Origin: Pseudarthrobacter defluvii
GTDB taxonomy: Bacteria; Actinomycetota; Actinomycetes; Actinomycetales; Micrococcaceae
DNA: 64,000 nt
Direction: 5' to 3'
Assembly: GCF_030323865.1 (NCBI RefSeq)
Contig: NZ_CP066362.1
Coordinates: 1,612,001 to 1,676,000 of the forward strand
This document shows, piece by piece, positions 1 to 7,323 of this stretch (position 1 is the stretch's first letter; every line of letters starts with the position of its first letter). Made by a program: the position numbers and the translations under genes. Below the pieces are notes generated by a model. The model ran no database searches and had not been told where the DNA came from. It worked only from the letters and a program-made list of their open reading frames with translations.

Positions 1-4
1 TTCC

Positions 5-46
5 TCCGGACAAATCACCCCGGAGGCCGGGGGTGGTTTGTCCGGA
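5..46 (-). terminator. Hairpin downstream of the LGFP deacetylase gene
   Basis: Positions 5-21 and 30-46 pair over 17 positions (one G-U), loop 22-29. It lies just past the stop of the reverse-strand gene ending at 88 and probably terminates it. No clear T-run is visible on either side, so it could also be a bidirectional terminator shared with a gene left of the window. Confidence 0.55.
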
Positions 47-87
47 TGGGGGTGTCCTGGGCGGGACGCGCCATCACAGCGGGCCGG

Positions 88-1866
88 CTAGCCGAGGGCG
101 GCGTCGAGGGTGACGAAGCCGTAACCCGCCGCCCGGAGCTGGGAAATCACCTCGGGGAGTGCAGCGGCGTCGAGCGTTGAACCGTCGTCGGGGTTCGAGC
201 CGAGGTGCATCAGGACGATCTCCCCGGGCTGCGCGGAAGCCATGACGCGCTGGACGATGAAGCCCGGGCCGCGCGTTCCGTTCATGGTGCCTGCCCAGCC
301 CAGGGTGTCAACGGTCCACCGAATCGCCGCGTAGCCGGCGGAGTTGGCGTCTGCGACCGTACGGGAATCGCGGGCGCCGAAGGGGAAGCGGAAGAACGGG
401 AGCGGGTCGGCTCCAGCGGCCTCGATGGTCCTCTGCGCGCTGTTGATCTCGGCTGCGATCTGGGCGTCGGTCAGGGTGGTGAAATCCGGGTGGGTCATCG
501 AATGGTTGCCGATCCGATGCCCCGCGTTGTAGATCAGCGCCGGGTCTGCGGGGAACTGGTTGACCCAGTCTCCGGTGAGGAAGAACGTACCAGGGACGCC
601 GTTGGCGGCGAGGGTGGCGAGGACCGAACGGAGGGCGGCGTCGTTGGCGCCGGCGTCGAACGTAAGCGCGACAACCTTCTGTGTAGTCGGAATGCGCTCA
701 AGGTCTACGCCCAGGAGCGCTGACGGGACGCTCGTGTAGACGACCTCGGTCCTGCCGCTGGCAGCGTGCCACAGGATCGATCCGTGCTGGAAGTCGTTGC
801 GGCGCCCGCCCGTGATGCCGTACTCGCCGCTGACCGGGTAACCGAGCCGGCTGCGCTCCCAACCGAGGGCCGCCCACTGGGCCCGGATGGCCCCATACAC
901 CTCGTGGGCTCCAGTGGCCGGCGACCAGTAGATCGACGAGCCGGCGTTCGTGCCGCTGAAGTGGTTGTACCTGCCGGTCCCGTCGGGGGCGCCAGTCTCG
1001 TCCGTCACTGGGAATCCGAGCAAGCCGGCCGGCCCCCCTAGCTCCAAATAGCGTCCGCGGATGGCCCCGTGCACCTCGTGGGCTCCGGTGCCGGGGCTCC
1101 AGTAGATTGTGCCGCGCTCGAAGTCGTTGTACTGGCCGCCACCGCCCGGAGTCGCGGTCTCGTCCGTCACCGGGAAGCCAAAGAACCCCGCGGGCCCGCC
1201 CAGTGCCAGATAGGTGCCGCGGATGGCCCCGTGCACCTCGTGGGCTCCGGTGCCGGGGCTCCAGTAGATTGTGCCGCGCTCGAAGTCGTTGTACTGGCCG
1301 CCACCGCCGGAAGTGGCGGCCTCGTCGGTGAGCGGGAAGCCCAGGTAGCCGCCCGGTCCGCCGAACGCCAGATAGCGTCCGCGGATGGCCCCGTGCACCT
1401 CGTGGGCTCCGGTGCCGGGGCTCCAGTAGATCGTGCCACGGGCAAAGTCGTTGTACCGGCCGGGGGCGCCCGGGGTGGCGGTCTCGTCCGTTAAGGGGAA
1501 GCCAAAGAACCCGGCCGGGCCGCCCAGCGCGAGATAGCGTCCGCGGATCGCCCCGTGCACCTCGCGCGCCCCGGTGCCGGGGCTCCAGTAGATCGTGCCG
1601 GCGGTGTAGTCCTGGGCGCGGCCTCCAGCGATGTCATACGCGCCGCCGACTGGCGTGCCGAGGAATGATGCGCTGCCCCCGAGCTGCTCATAGTGCTGGA
1701 TGATGGCGTCGTCGCCAGCCTGCAGGACCGCCATCGACGCCGGAACGCTCTGCTGCGAGGCTGCCGCCGCTGTAGCCGCGGGCGGCGCCAAGGCAGTGCC
1801 CCCGGGACCACCGCCGAGGGCGAGGGCCAAGGCTATTCCGAGGACGGCGAATCGAGACCGGCGCAT
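88..1866 (-). CDS. Secreted LGFP-repeat polysaccharide deacetylase
   Basis: A 592-residue exported protein. The first ~35 residues are a signal peptide (basic MRRSR, hydrophobic run, AxA-type site). Residues ~55-375 hold six LGFP repeats of about 54 residues (cores LGTPVG, LGFPLTDE, LGFPLTDE, FGFPVTDE, LGFPVTDE, LGYPVSGE), a module associated with cell-wall anchoring in Actinobacteria. The last ~200 residues are a NodB polysaccharide deacetylase domain with TFDAG, NHSMTHPDF, RFPFGARD and a late LMHLG motif. The likely role is removal of N- or O-acetyl groups from wall or extracellular glycan; the substrate cannot be read from sequence. Motif 1 has Ala where most family members have a second, metal-binding Asp. 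The start at 1866 has a good AAGGGG site. It appears monocistronic. Confidence 0.87.
   Translation of the reverse strand: MRRSRFAVLGIALALALGGGPGGTALAPPAATAAAASQQSVPASMAVLQAGDDAIIQHYEQLGGSASFLGTPVGGAYDIAGGRAQDYTAGTIYWSPGTGAREVHGAIRGRYLALGGPAGFFGFPLTDETATPGAPGRYNDFARGTIYWSPGTGAHEVHGAIRGRYLAFGGPGGYLGFPLTDEAATSGGGGQYNDFERGTIYWSPGTGAHEVHGAIRGTYLALGGPAGFFGFPVTDETATPGGGGQYNDFERGTIYWSPGTGAHEVHGAIRGRYLELGGPAGLLGFPVTDETGAPDGTGRYNHFSGTNAGSSIYWSPATGAHEVYGAIRAQWAALGWERSRLGYPVSGEYGITGGRRNDFQHGSILWHAASGRTEVVYTSVPSALLGVDLERIPTTQKVVALTFDAGANDAALRSVLATLAANGVPGTFFLTGDWVNQFPADPALIYNAGHRIGNHSMTHPDFTTLTDAQIAAEINSAQRTIEAAGADPLPFFRFPFGARDSRTVADANSAGYAAIRWTVDTLGWAGTMNGTRGPGFIVQRVMASAQPGEIVLMHLGSNPDDGSTLDAAALPEVISQLRAAGYGFVTLDAALG
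1055..1632 (-). repeat. 162-bp tandem repeat encoding LGFP modules
   Basis: The LGFP modules recur at DNA level with an exact 162-bp period: the block beginning CCGCGGAT (plus strand) starts at 1055, 1217, 1379 and 1541. The copies 1055-1146 and 1217-1308 are identical over 92 bp, including third codon positions. This implies recent duplication or gene conversion and makes the region prone to copy-number change and assembly collapse. Confidence 0.9.
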
Positions 1867-1981
1867 GGTGGCCCCTTAGAACTGATCGAGACTTGCGAGC
1901 CTTGATCAGGACGTTACGCCGCAGGGGCCTGCGCGGGCAGGACCGGAAGTCCCGAATTGCAGACTTCGGTGCCGGATCATC

Positions 1982-2851
1982 CTACTTCAGGAACTTCGAG
2001 GTCCTGCGGTCAGCCAGGATCTTGCCCTTGGTCTGGCACGTGGGGCAGTACTGCAGGGCCGTGTCCGCGAACGACACCTCCCGGACAGTGTCGCCGCAGA
2101 CAGGGCAGGGCTGGCCGGTCCGGGCGTGCACGCGCATGTGGCTGCGCTTAACGTCCTTCAGGTCCTTTGGAGGCTTGCCGCTGGCCTCCGCCAGCGCCTC
2201 GCCCAACACGCTGTGGATGGCGTCGTACAGCACCTGCACGGTGTCCCGGTCCAGGGACTTTGCGATTGCGAACGGCGAGATCCGGGCGGCATGCAGGATT
2301 TCGTCGCTGTAGGCATTCCCAATGCCTGCAATGACGCTCTGGCTGCGCAGGAGTCCCTTGATCTGCTGTGAACTGCCGGCCAGGATTTCAGCCAGCATGT
2401 CGGCGTCGAACGCTTCGGTAAAAGGATCGGGGCCCAGCGTGGCGATGCCCGGCACCTCCTGCGGATCCCGCACCACGTAGACGGCCAGGCTCTTCTTGGT
2501 GCCCGCCTCCGTCAGGTCCAGCCCGCGGGGCCCATCCGGACCCGAGAATGCGCACCGGACCGCGATGAGGCCCTTGCCCATCCGGAGCTGGCTGTCGGCA
2601 GGGGAGTCGGTGAAACGCACCCAGCCTGCCCTCGCCAGGTGGAACACCAGCGACACGCCGTCCGTGTCGATGCTGATGAACTTTCCGAACCTGCGTACGC
2701 CTGACACCATGCGTCCCTCTATGGCGTTGAAGGGCGGATCCGCCGTCTTGAGTACGGCAAAGGAGACGATCTGCAGTTTGGTGACCAGGCAGCCCCGCAG
2801 CTGTTCATCCAGGAACCCGGCGAGGCCGGCGACTTCAGGCAGTTCCGGCAT
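1982..2851 (-). CDS. Fpg/Nei-family DNA glycosylase
   Basis: A 289-residue protein starting MPELPEV, the hallmark N-terminus of Fpg/Nei base-excision glycosylases, where Pro2 is the Schiff-base nucleophile and Glu3 a catalytic acid. A central helix-two-turn-helix region precedes a C-terminal zinc finger with two CxxC pairs (CPVC and CPTC). It should excise oxidised bases and cleave the abasic site. The N-terminal half diverges from classical MutM, so it may be one of the actinobacterial MutM/Nei paralogues with a different lesion preference. It is not in an obvious operon, and faces away from gcvH. Confidence 0.85.
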   Translation of the reverse strand: MPELPEVAGLAGFLDEQLRGCLVTKLQIVSFAVLKTADPPFNAIEGRMVSGVRRFGKFISIDTDGVSLVFHLARAGWVRFTDSPADSQLRMGKGLIAVRCAFSGPDGPRGLDLTEAGTKKSLAVYVVRDPQEVPGIATLGPDPFTEAFDADMLAEILAGSSQQIKGLLRSQSVIAGIGNAYSDEILHAARISPFAIAKSLDRDTVQVLYDAIHSVLGEALAEASGKPPKDLKDVKRSHMRVHARTGQPCPVCGDTVREVSFADTALQYCPTCQTKGKILADRRTSKFLK

Positions 2852-2947
2852 GGCCTACCCGCCCAGTTCCAGGGACGCTGCACCGATGCTTGCATTCATG
2901 GCCCCATCTTGTCAGAAAGCCCCCGTGCCGGCCCCGGCAGTTATGCC

Positions 2948-2985
2948 TATACTTTCAGCGGCGGCCCGTTCTGCGGGCCCCTTTT
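2948..2985 (+). promoter_or_regulatory. Putative gcvH -10 element followed by a short hairpin and T-run
   Basis: TATACT at 2948-2953 is a good -10. About ten bases downstream, GGCCCG (2963-2968) and CGGGCC (2974-2979) form a 6-bp hairpin followed by CCTTTT. If transcription begins near 2960, the gcvH transcript starts with a terminator-like structure. I do not see a glycine riboswitch here. No convincing -35 was found. Confidence 0.35.
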
Positions 2986-3018
2986 GACATTGGCGTGTAC
3001 CCCGATGAAAGGCCCCCC

Positions 3019-3405
3019 ATGAGCAACATTCCCGAAGACCTGTCCTACACCGCGGAACATGAGTGGGTCACCGCCCCCAATGCCGATGGCGTGGTCCGCG
3101 TGGGAATCACCGATTTTGCCCAAGACGCCCTTGGAGATGTCGTTTACGCCCAGATGCCCGAAGTGGGCACGAAGATTACGGCAAACGAAGTGGTGGGCGA
3201 AGTCGAGTCCACCAAGAGCGTGAGCGACATCTACGCGCCCGTTTCCGGAGAAGTCGTGGGCCGCAACGACTCCCTGGACAGCGATTCGGCCCTGATCAAC
3301 ACCGATCCCTACGGTGACGGCTGGCTCATCGAGGTCAAACTCGCCGAACCTGACGCCGTTGAGTCCCTGCTCAGTGCATCCGAGTACGAACAACAGGTAG
3401 GCTAA
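3019..3405 (+). CDS. gcvH: Glycine cleavage system H protein
   Basis: A 128-residue lipoyl carrier of the glycine cleavage complex. It shuttles the aminomethyl group from the P protein to the T and L proteins. The lipoyl-lysine motif ESTKSVSD places the modified residue at Lys66, and the fold spans the whole protein. The ATG at 3019 is chosen because the family starts a few residues before DLSYTAEHEWV. P, T and L genes are not in the window. As in mycobacteria (Rv1826-Rv1830), gcvH precedes the FHA protein, two MerR regulators and a DUF151 protein. Confidence 0.96.
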   Translation: MSNIPEDLSYTAEHEWVTAPNADGVVRVGITDFAQDALGDVVYAQMPEVGTKITANEVVGEVESTKSVSDIYAPVSGEVVGRNDSLDSDSALINTDPYGDGWLIEVKLAEPDAVESLLSASEYEQQVG

Positions 3406-3561
3406 AGCTAACCGGTAATTCCGGTCCGGCCCCGCGCCGCAGGCAATGCGTCTTCGCACGTCAAGCCGGGAACGGGAGCCGGCGCCGGACCTGCTGGCAG
3501 GGCCGGTAGAGCAAACGTTGGTTGTGGGTTTGGTGCCCGCAACGTCTAAGAGGAGGAATCC

Positions 3562-4038
3562 ATGGCTGGCCACAGACACAACCCTGCCGATGGGGATTAC
3601 GGCACGGGTGCGGCTAGGGCGTCGGAGACCACCTCGATCCATCTCACCCCCGTCACCGACGAACCCACCATCGCCCCCAAGCTGTCCTCGGATGAGCGCA
3701 ACTCGGTTGAGGCGCTGCCCGCGGGATCGGCGCTGCTCGTAGCCCACAGCGGCCCGAATGCCGGTGCCCGGTTCCTGCTGGACTCGGACGTGACCACCGC
3801 GGGCCGCCACCCGGACGCGGACATCTTCCTGGACGACGTCACGGTGTCGCGCCGCCACGTCGAATTCCGGCGCACCGCGCGCAGCTTCGAAGTGGTGGAC
3901 AAGAACAGCCTCAACGGCACCTACGTCAACCATGACCGCGTGGACCGCGTCGAGCTGAAGTCCGGCAGCGAAGTCCAGATCGGCAAGTTCCGCCTCACCT
4001 TCTACCTGAGCCCTGCCACGGCTGCAGGCCGCAGCTGA
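3562..4038 (+). CDS. odhI: OdhI/GarA-type FHA-domain regulator
   Basis: A 158-residue cytoplasmic protein with one FHA domain (residues ~70-145; motifs GRHPDAD, SRRHVEF, NGTYVN) behind a flexible N-terminus. That N-terminus contains ETTS at 22-25, the site phosphorylated by Ser/Thr kinases in GarA and OdhI. In the family, the unphosphorylated form binds and inhibits 2-oxoglutarate dehydrogenase and tunes glutamate metabolism; phosphorylation makes the FHA domain bind its own tail and switches it off. An AGGAGG site lies just upstream of the ATG. A PASTA kinase is encoded at 18517-20613, but which kinase acts here is not shown by sequence. Confidence 0.93.
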   Translation: MAGHRHNPADGDYGTGAARASETTSIHLTPVTDEPTIAPKLSSDERNSVEALPAGSALLVAHSGPNAGARFLLDSDVTTAGRHPDADIFLDDVTVSRRHVEFRRTARSFEVVDKNSLNGTYVNHDRVDRVELKSGSEVQIGKFRLTFYLSPATAAGRS

Positions 4039-4055
4039 CCCGGGGACCGCTGCCT

Positions 4056-4778
4056 GTGGCAATGGCACAACCGGAACGCCGGGGCCCCCAGGTCCTGAAT
4101 ATCGGCGAAGTCCTCGCCCAGCTGAGCGCCGACTTCCCGGGCATGACCGCGTCGAAGATCCGCTTCCTCGAGGAAAAGGGACTCATCAACCCGCGGCGCA
4201 CCCCTGCTGGATACCGGCAGTATTCGGACGGCGACGTGGAGCGGCTGCGCTTTGTGCTGGCCCTGCAGCGGGACCAGTACCTGCCCCTGAAAGTCATCAA
4301 GGACTATCTTGATGCCATTGACAGGGGAGAGCGCCCGGAGAACCTGCCGCCCGGCGTCGTGGTTTCCCCACGCATCGTCTCCGACGAGCTGGCCGCGGAG
4401 CTGCAGAACCGCGGCCGGAAGCTCAGCGAGGAACAGCTCCGCACCGAATCCGGCGCCAGCGTTCCCCTCCTGCAGTCACTCTTGAGCTTCGGCCTCATCA
4501 GCCACAGCAACGGACAGTTCGACGAGCACGCCCTCCAGGTTGCCCGCGCCTGCGTCCAGCTGGAAAGCCACGGCCTGGAACCCCGGCACCTGAGGCCCTT
4601 CCAGGCAGCGGCCGAACGGGAATTCGGCCTGGTGGAACGTGCGGTCGCGCCGCTTGCCTCCCGCAAGGACTCGGCATCGCAGGCGCGGGCAGCGGAGGCC
4701 GCCCGCGAGATCAGCGACCTCTGCCTCACCCTGCACAGGGCCCTGGTGCAGGACCACATCTCACGCATGGACATCTGA
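4056..4778 (+). CDS. ftsR: MerR-family regulator, FtsR-like
   Basis: A 240-residue DNA-binding protein. The N-terminal MerR helix-turn-helix (NIGEVLAQL, FPGMTASKIRFLEEKGLI, TPAGYRQYSDGDVERL) is followed by a long helical effector/dimer region without a recognisable metal or ligand site. It sits directly after odhI and overlaps the DUF151 gene by one base (TGATG). The position matches mycobacterial Rv1828 and corynebacterial FtsR, an activator of ftsZ. GTG at 4056 is used; ATG at 4062 is an alternative start. A 19-bp imperfect dyad upstream of ftsZ in this window is a candidate target. Confidence 0.85.
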   Translation: MAMAQPERRGPQVLNIGEVLAQLSADFPGMTASKIRFLEEKGLINPRRTPAGYRQYSDGDVERLRFVLALQRDQYLPLKVIKDYLDAIDRGERPENLPPGVVVSPRIVSDELAAELQNRGRKLSEEQLRTESGASVPLLQSLLSFGLISHSNGQFDEHALQVARACVQLESHGLEPRHLRPFQAAAEREFGLVERAVAPLASRKDSASQARAAEAAREISDLCLTLHRALVQDHISRMDI

Positions 4779-5281
4779 TGATCGAAGTCGAGATTGTAGG
4801 CGTTCGCATCGAACTGCCTTCCAACCAGCCGCTGGTCCTGCTCAAGGAGATGCACGGCGAACGCCACGTGCCCATTTGGATCGGCACCCCGGAAGCCAGC
4901 GCCATCGCCCTGGCCCAGCAGGGCGTGGTCCCGCCCCGGCCCATGACCCATGACCTGCTCGTGGACGTCGTGGAGTCACTTGGCCACTCCGTGGTCAGCG
5001 TCAACATCGTGGCCGTGGAGGACAACATCTTCTACGGGCAGTTGCAGTTCGAAAACGGAACCACGGTCAGCTCGCGCGCTTCGGACGCGCTGGCGGTGGC
5101 ACTGCGCGCCAAGTGCCGGATCTGGTGCGCCGATTCGGTGATGGACGAGGCCGGCGTCCGGATTACCGAGCACGACGAGGGGGAGGACGCCGAGCCTGGC
5201 CCCACCGTCGACGAGGAGCGCGAACTACGCCGCTTCCGAGAGTTCCTGGACGACGTGGAACCCGAGGATTTCGACGGCTAA
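4778..5281 (+). CDS. DUF151 bifunctional nuclease-family protein
   Basis: A 167-residue protein of the DUF151 (BFN_dom) family, residues ~1-130, with the conserved core IELPSNQPLVLLKE, PIWIGTPEA and SRASDALAVALR, then an acidic tail. Plant and thermophile members have been reported as bifunctional nucleases, but the role in Actinobacteria is not established. The ATG overlaps the preceding stop, so it is translationally coupled to the MerR gene. It corresponds in position to Rv1829. Confidence 0.88.
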   Translation: MIEVEIVGVRIELPSNQPLVLLKEMHGERHVPIWIGTPEASAIALAQQGVVPPRPMTHDLLVDVVESLGHSVVSVNIVAVEDNIFYGQLQFENGTTVSSRASDALAVALRAKCRIWCADSVMDEAGVRITEHDEGEDAEPGPTVDEERELRRFREFLDDVEPEDFDG

Positions 5282-5287
5282 GGTCAC

Positions 5288-5304
5288 GTTAAGGTTAAAG
5301 TTAA
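5288..5304 (+). promoter_or_regulatory. Three GTTAA repeats between DUF151 and the second MerR gene
   Basis: GTTAA occurs at 5288, 5294 and 5300, a strict 6-bp period, just after the DUF151 stop. The rest of 5282-5513 is non-coding and ends in a strong ribosome site. The repeats may be part of the control region for the downstream MerR gene; no regulator is assigned. Confidence 0.3.
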
Positions 5305-5513
5305 GGCTGAAAGTTTCGACACGCCTCTTTCAAGCCCCGAAGGTCTTTGACCTCGGGACCCGCCGGGCCTAACGTCGAAGTATCAAGTTTCCTTGCTTAC
5401 GGCAGCCGCGCAAGTCACACTGGAAAGTGCGCCCCGCGGAAAAATTACACGCATGGTCTTCATGCCAGGCAGCCGTATCAGTACCAAGGGAGCGTACGAC
5501 AAGGAGGATCCAG

Positions 5514-6107
5514 GTGAGTCCCAAAGGCGAAGCAGGCGGGCTAAAGCAGCCCAAGGCTGGTGTTGCTGTGCCCGTAAGTGGTGCCCAGGGCCTCCTGTTC
5601 ACCGAGGACCTTCCCGTGCTGGACGAAGACGCCGGCTACCGCGGGCCCACCGCCTGCAAGGCTGCGGGCATCACCTACCGCCAACTCGATTACTGGGCCC
5701 GTACCGGTCTTGTCGAACCGGCCGTCCGTGGCGCTGCAGGATCCGGGTCCCAGCGGCTGTACGGATTCCGCGACATCCTGGTGCTCAAGGTGGTCAAGCG
5801 GCTCCTCGATACCGGCGTGTCCCTGCAGCAGATCCGCACCGCCGTGGAACACCTGCGCGAGCGTGGGGTTGAGGACCTGGCGCAGATCACGCTTATGAGC
5901 GACGGCGCCAGCGTCTACGAATGCACGTCGGCGGATGAGGTTATTGACCTGGTCCAGGGCGGCCAGGGCGTCTTCGGCATTGCCGTTGGCCGGGTATGGC
6001 GCGAGGTGGAAGGCAGCCTGGCTTCGCTGCCCAGCGAACACGCCGCCGAGCAGTCCTTTCCCGACGACGAACTCAGCAAGCGCCGCGCCGCGCGGAAGAT
6101 CAGCTGA
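5514..6107 (+). CDS. MerR-family regulator, Rv1830-like
   Basis: A 197-residue MerR-type protein. GTG at 5514 is chosen because AAGGAGG lies seven bases upstream; an in-frame ATG at 5427 lacks such a site. The helix-turn-helix and wing (GPTACKAAGITYRQLDYWARTG; SQRLYGFRDI) lie near residues 40-95, followed by a helical region (VVKRLLDTGVSLQQIRTAVEHL) and an unclassified C-terminal sensor-like part. It completes the conserved gcvH-odhI-MerR-DUF151-MerR array and is followed by a strong terminator. Its targets are unknown; the repeats upstream suggest autoregulation. Confidence 0.88.
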   Translation: MSPKGEAGGLKQPKAGVAVPVSGAQGLLFTEDLPVLDEDAGYRGPTACKAAGITYRQLDYWARTGLVEPAVRGAAGSGSQRLYGFRDILVLKVVKRLLDTGVSLQQIRTAVEHLRERGVEDLAQITLMSDGASVYECTSADEVIDLVQGGQGVFGIAVGRVWREVEGSLASLPSEHAAEQSFPDDELSKRRAARKIS

Positions 6108-6126
6108 CCCGTAGATCAACGAATCA

Positions 6127-6156
6127 GGGGCCGCCCTCCGGCTGGAGGGCGGCCCC
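6127..6156 (+). terminator. Intrinsic terminator after the MerR gene
   Basis: A perfect 13-bp stem (6127-6139 with 6144-6156, loop GGCT) 20 bases after the MerR stop. The trailing sequence is only weakly T-rich. It ends the gcvH-MerR region and faces the convergent ParA gene. Confidence 0.75.
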
Positions 6157-6202
6157 TGGACGTTTAAGCGTGGGCGCGCTGCGGGGCTGACCGGCCGTCC
6201 GT

Positions 6203-7021
6203 CTAGCGGGCCCGGCTCCGCAGGCCGCTGCGGGAGGCCATGAGGTTGGACAGAAGGTCGTCAAACAGGCCGGCCGCGGACTTGGCCGAGTCCCCGGGCC
6301 AGTGGTGGACGGGATGGGCGGCGCCCTGGATCTGCTGCCAGTTGGCCTGTTCCGGAATGCGGGGGCTCAGCAGGAGTTCCCCGAACATGGACTCCATTTC
6401 GGCCAGCCGGTACGTGTGCTCCGATGAGCCGCTCCGGACACGGTTTGCCACAATCCCGGCCGGAGACAGATTGGGAGCGAACTCCTGCTTGAACAGCTGA
6501 ATGGCCCGCATGGTGCGTTCCGTGCCGGCCACCGAGAACAGGCCGGGTTCGGCAACCAGGGCAACCTTGTCGCTGGCGGCCCAGGCCATGCGCGTCAGGC
6601 CGTTGAGGGACGGCGGGCAGTCGATCAGCACCAGTTGGTAGTCGTTGGCACCTGCAAGCACGGCGGAAAGCCGTCGGAGGTCGCGGCGGCCCAGGTCCGG
6701 CCGGTCGTAGATCCCGGTGTAGGCGGAGCCGACGGCGACATCCAGGACGGCGGGCCCGGAACCGTTCGGGGGAGTGCGGTCAGCCCAGCTGCTGCGGACC
6801 ACGTTCTCCGCGATTTTTGCCCTGCGGGGGCTCTTGAGCATCCTGCCAATGTCCAACTGGTCGCCGGGTTGGACGCCCAGGGCGGTGGTGGCGTCGGCAT
6901 GCGGATCGAGGTCCACCACCAGCGTGCGTACTCCCGCGGCCAGCGCCGCAGATGCCAATCCTGTGGTGACGGAAGTCTTGCCGACTCCACCCTTGAGGCT
7001 GCTGATGCTGACTACTTGCAC
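6203..7021 (-). CDS. Orphan ParA-family ATPase
   Basis: A 272-residue P-loop ATPase with deviant Walker A KGGVGKTS near the N-terminus, VVDLDPHADAT (Walker A') and LIDCPPSLNGLT (Walker B), as in ParA/Soj/MinD-like proteins. No parB, parS cluster or flagellar/pilus partner lies nearby, so it is not the chromosomal parAB locus. It may position another cargo. GTG at 7021 gives the usual MQVVSISSLKGG start; TTG at 7033 is an in-frame alternative. It is transcribed away from pyc across a 300-bp shared upstream region. Confidence 0.82.
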   Translation of the reverse strand: MQVVSISSLKGGVGKTSVTTGLASAALAAGVRTLVVDLDPHADATTALGVQPGDQLDIGRMLKSPRRAKIAENVVRSSWADRTPPNGSGPAVLDVAVGSAYTGIYDRPDLGRRDLRRLSAVLAGANDYQLVLIDCPPSLNGLTRMAWAASDKVALVAEPGLFSVAGTERTMRAIQLFKQEFAPNLSPAGIVANRVRSGSSEHTYRLAEMESMFGELLLSPRIPEQANWQQIQGAAHPVHHWPGDSAKSAAGLFDDLLSNLMASRSGLRSRAR

Positions 7022-7230
7022 TTGAGAGACCAAAACCTAACGCCGGATGCCGTGTTGGGAGTAATGTTTGCCTCGGCAGAGCCGAAGCCGGACGGTCCTG
7101 CCGCCCTACTCATCATATGTTGATGCGTCGGCGAATCCTGCTTTATCGGGCGTCGGCATGCCAGCGACTGTGCTGCCGGGGCGGTTTCGGCCAGCCGGGC
7201 TGAAAGCGTTCGGGACATGACGGGAAAATC

Positions 7231-7256
7231 TGTGACCGTGACCACAAAGATTTGTG
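7231..7256 (+). promoter_or_regulatory. CRP/GlxR-like site and palindrome upstream of pyc
   Basis: TGTGA-N6-CCACA at 7231-7246 differs by one base from the CRP-family consensus TGTGA-N6-TCACA. It overlaps the palindrome CACAAA-GA-TTTGTG at 7243-7256. TTTGTG (7251-7256), 17 bp and TAGACA (7274-7279) could form the pyc promoter, which would put the operator over the -35 region. The remainder of 7034-7323 shows no gene. Confidence 0.45.
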
Positions 7257-7323
7257 TTTGTCCTTGGAGGTCCTAGACACTGTGACCACTCATCGATCCA
7301 CCCAGCAATGATGCAGGAGAAGT

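Noticed and set aside
1055..1632. CRISPR array or transposon repeat
   Set aside because: The 162-bp repeats are in frame and encode LGFP modules; no unique spacers or terminal inverted repeats.
2941..3018. Glycine riboswitch before gcvH
   Set aside because: The gap is too short and lacks the conserved tandem aptamer sequence; only a small hairpin is present.
6203..7021. Chromosomal parAB partition locus or replication origin
   Set aside because: No parB, no DnaA-box cluster, no gidB/rnpA neighbours.
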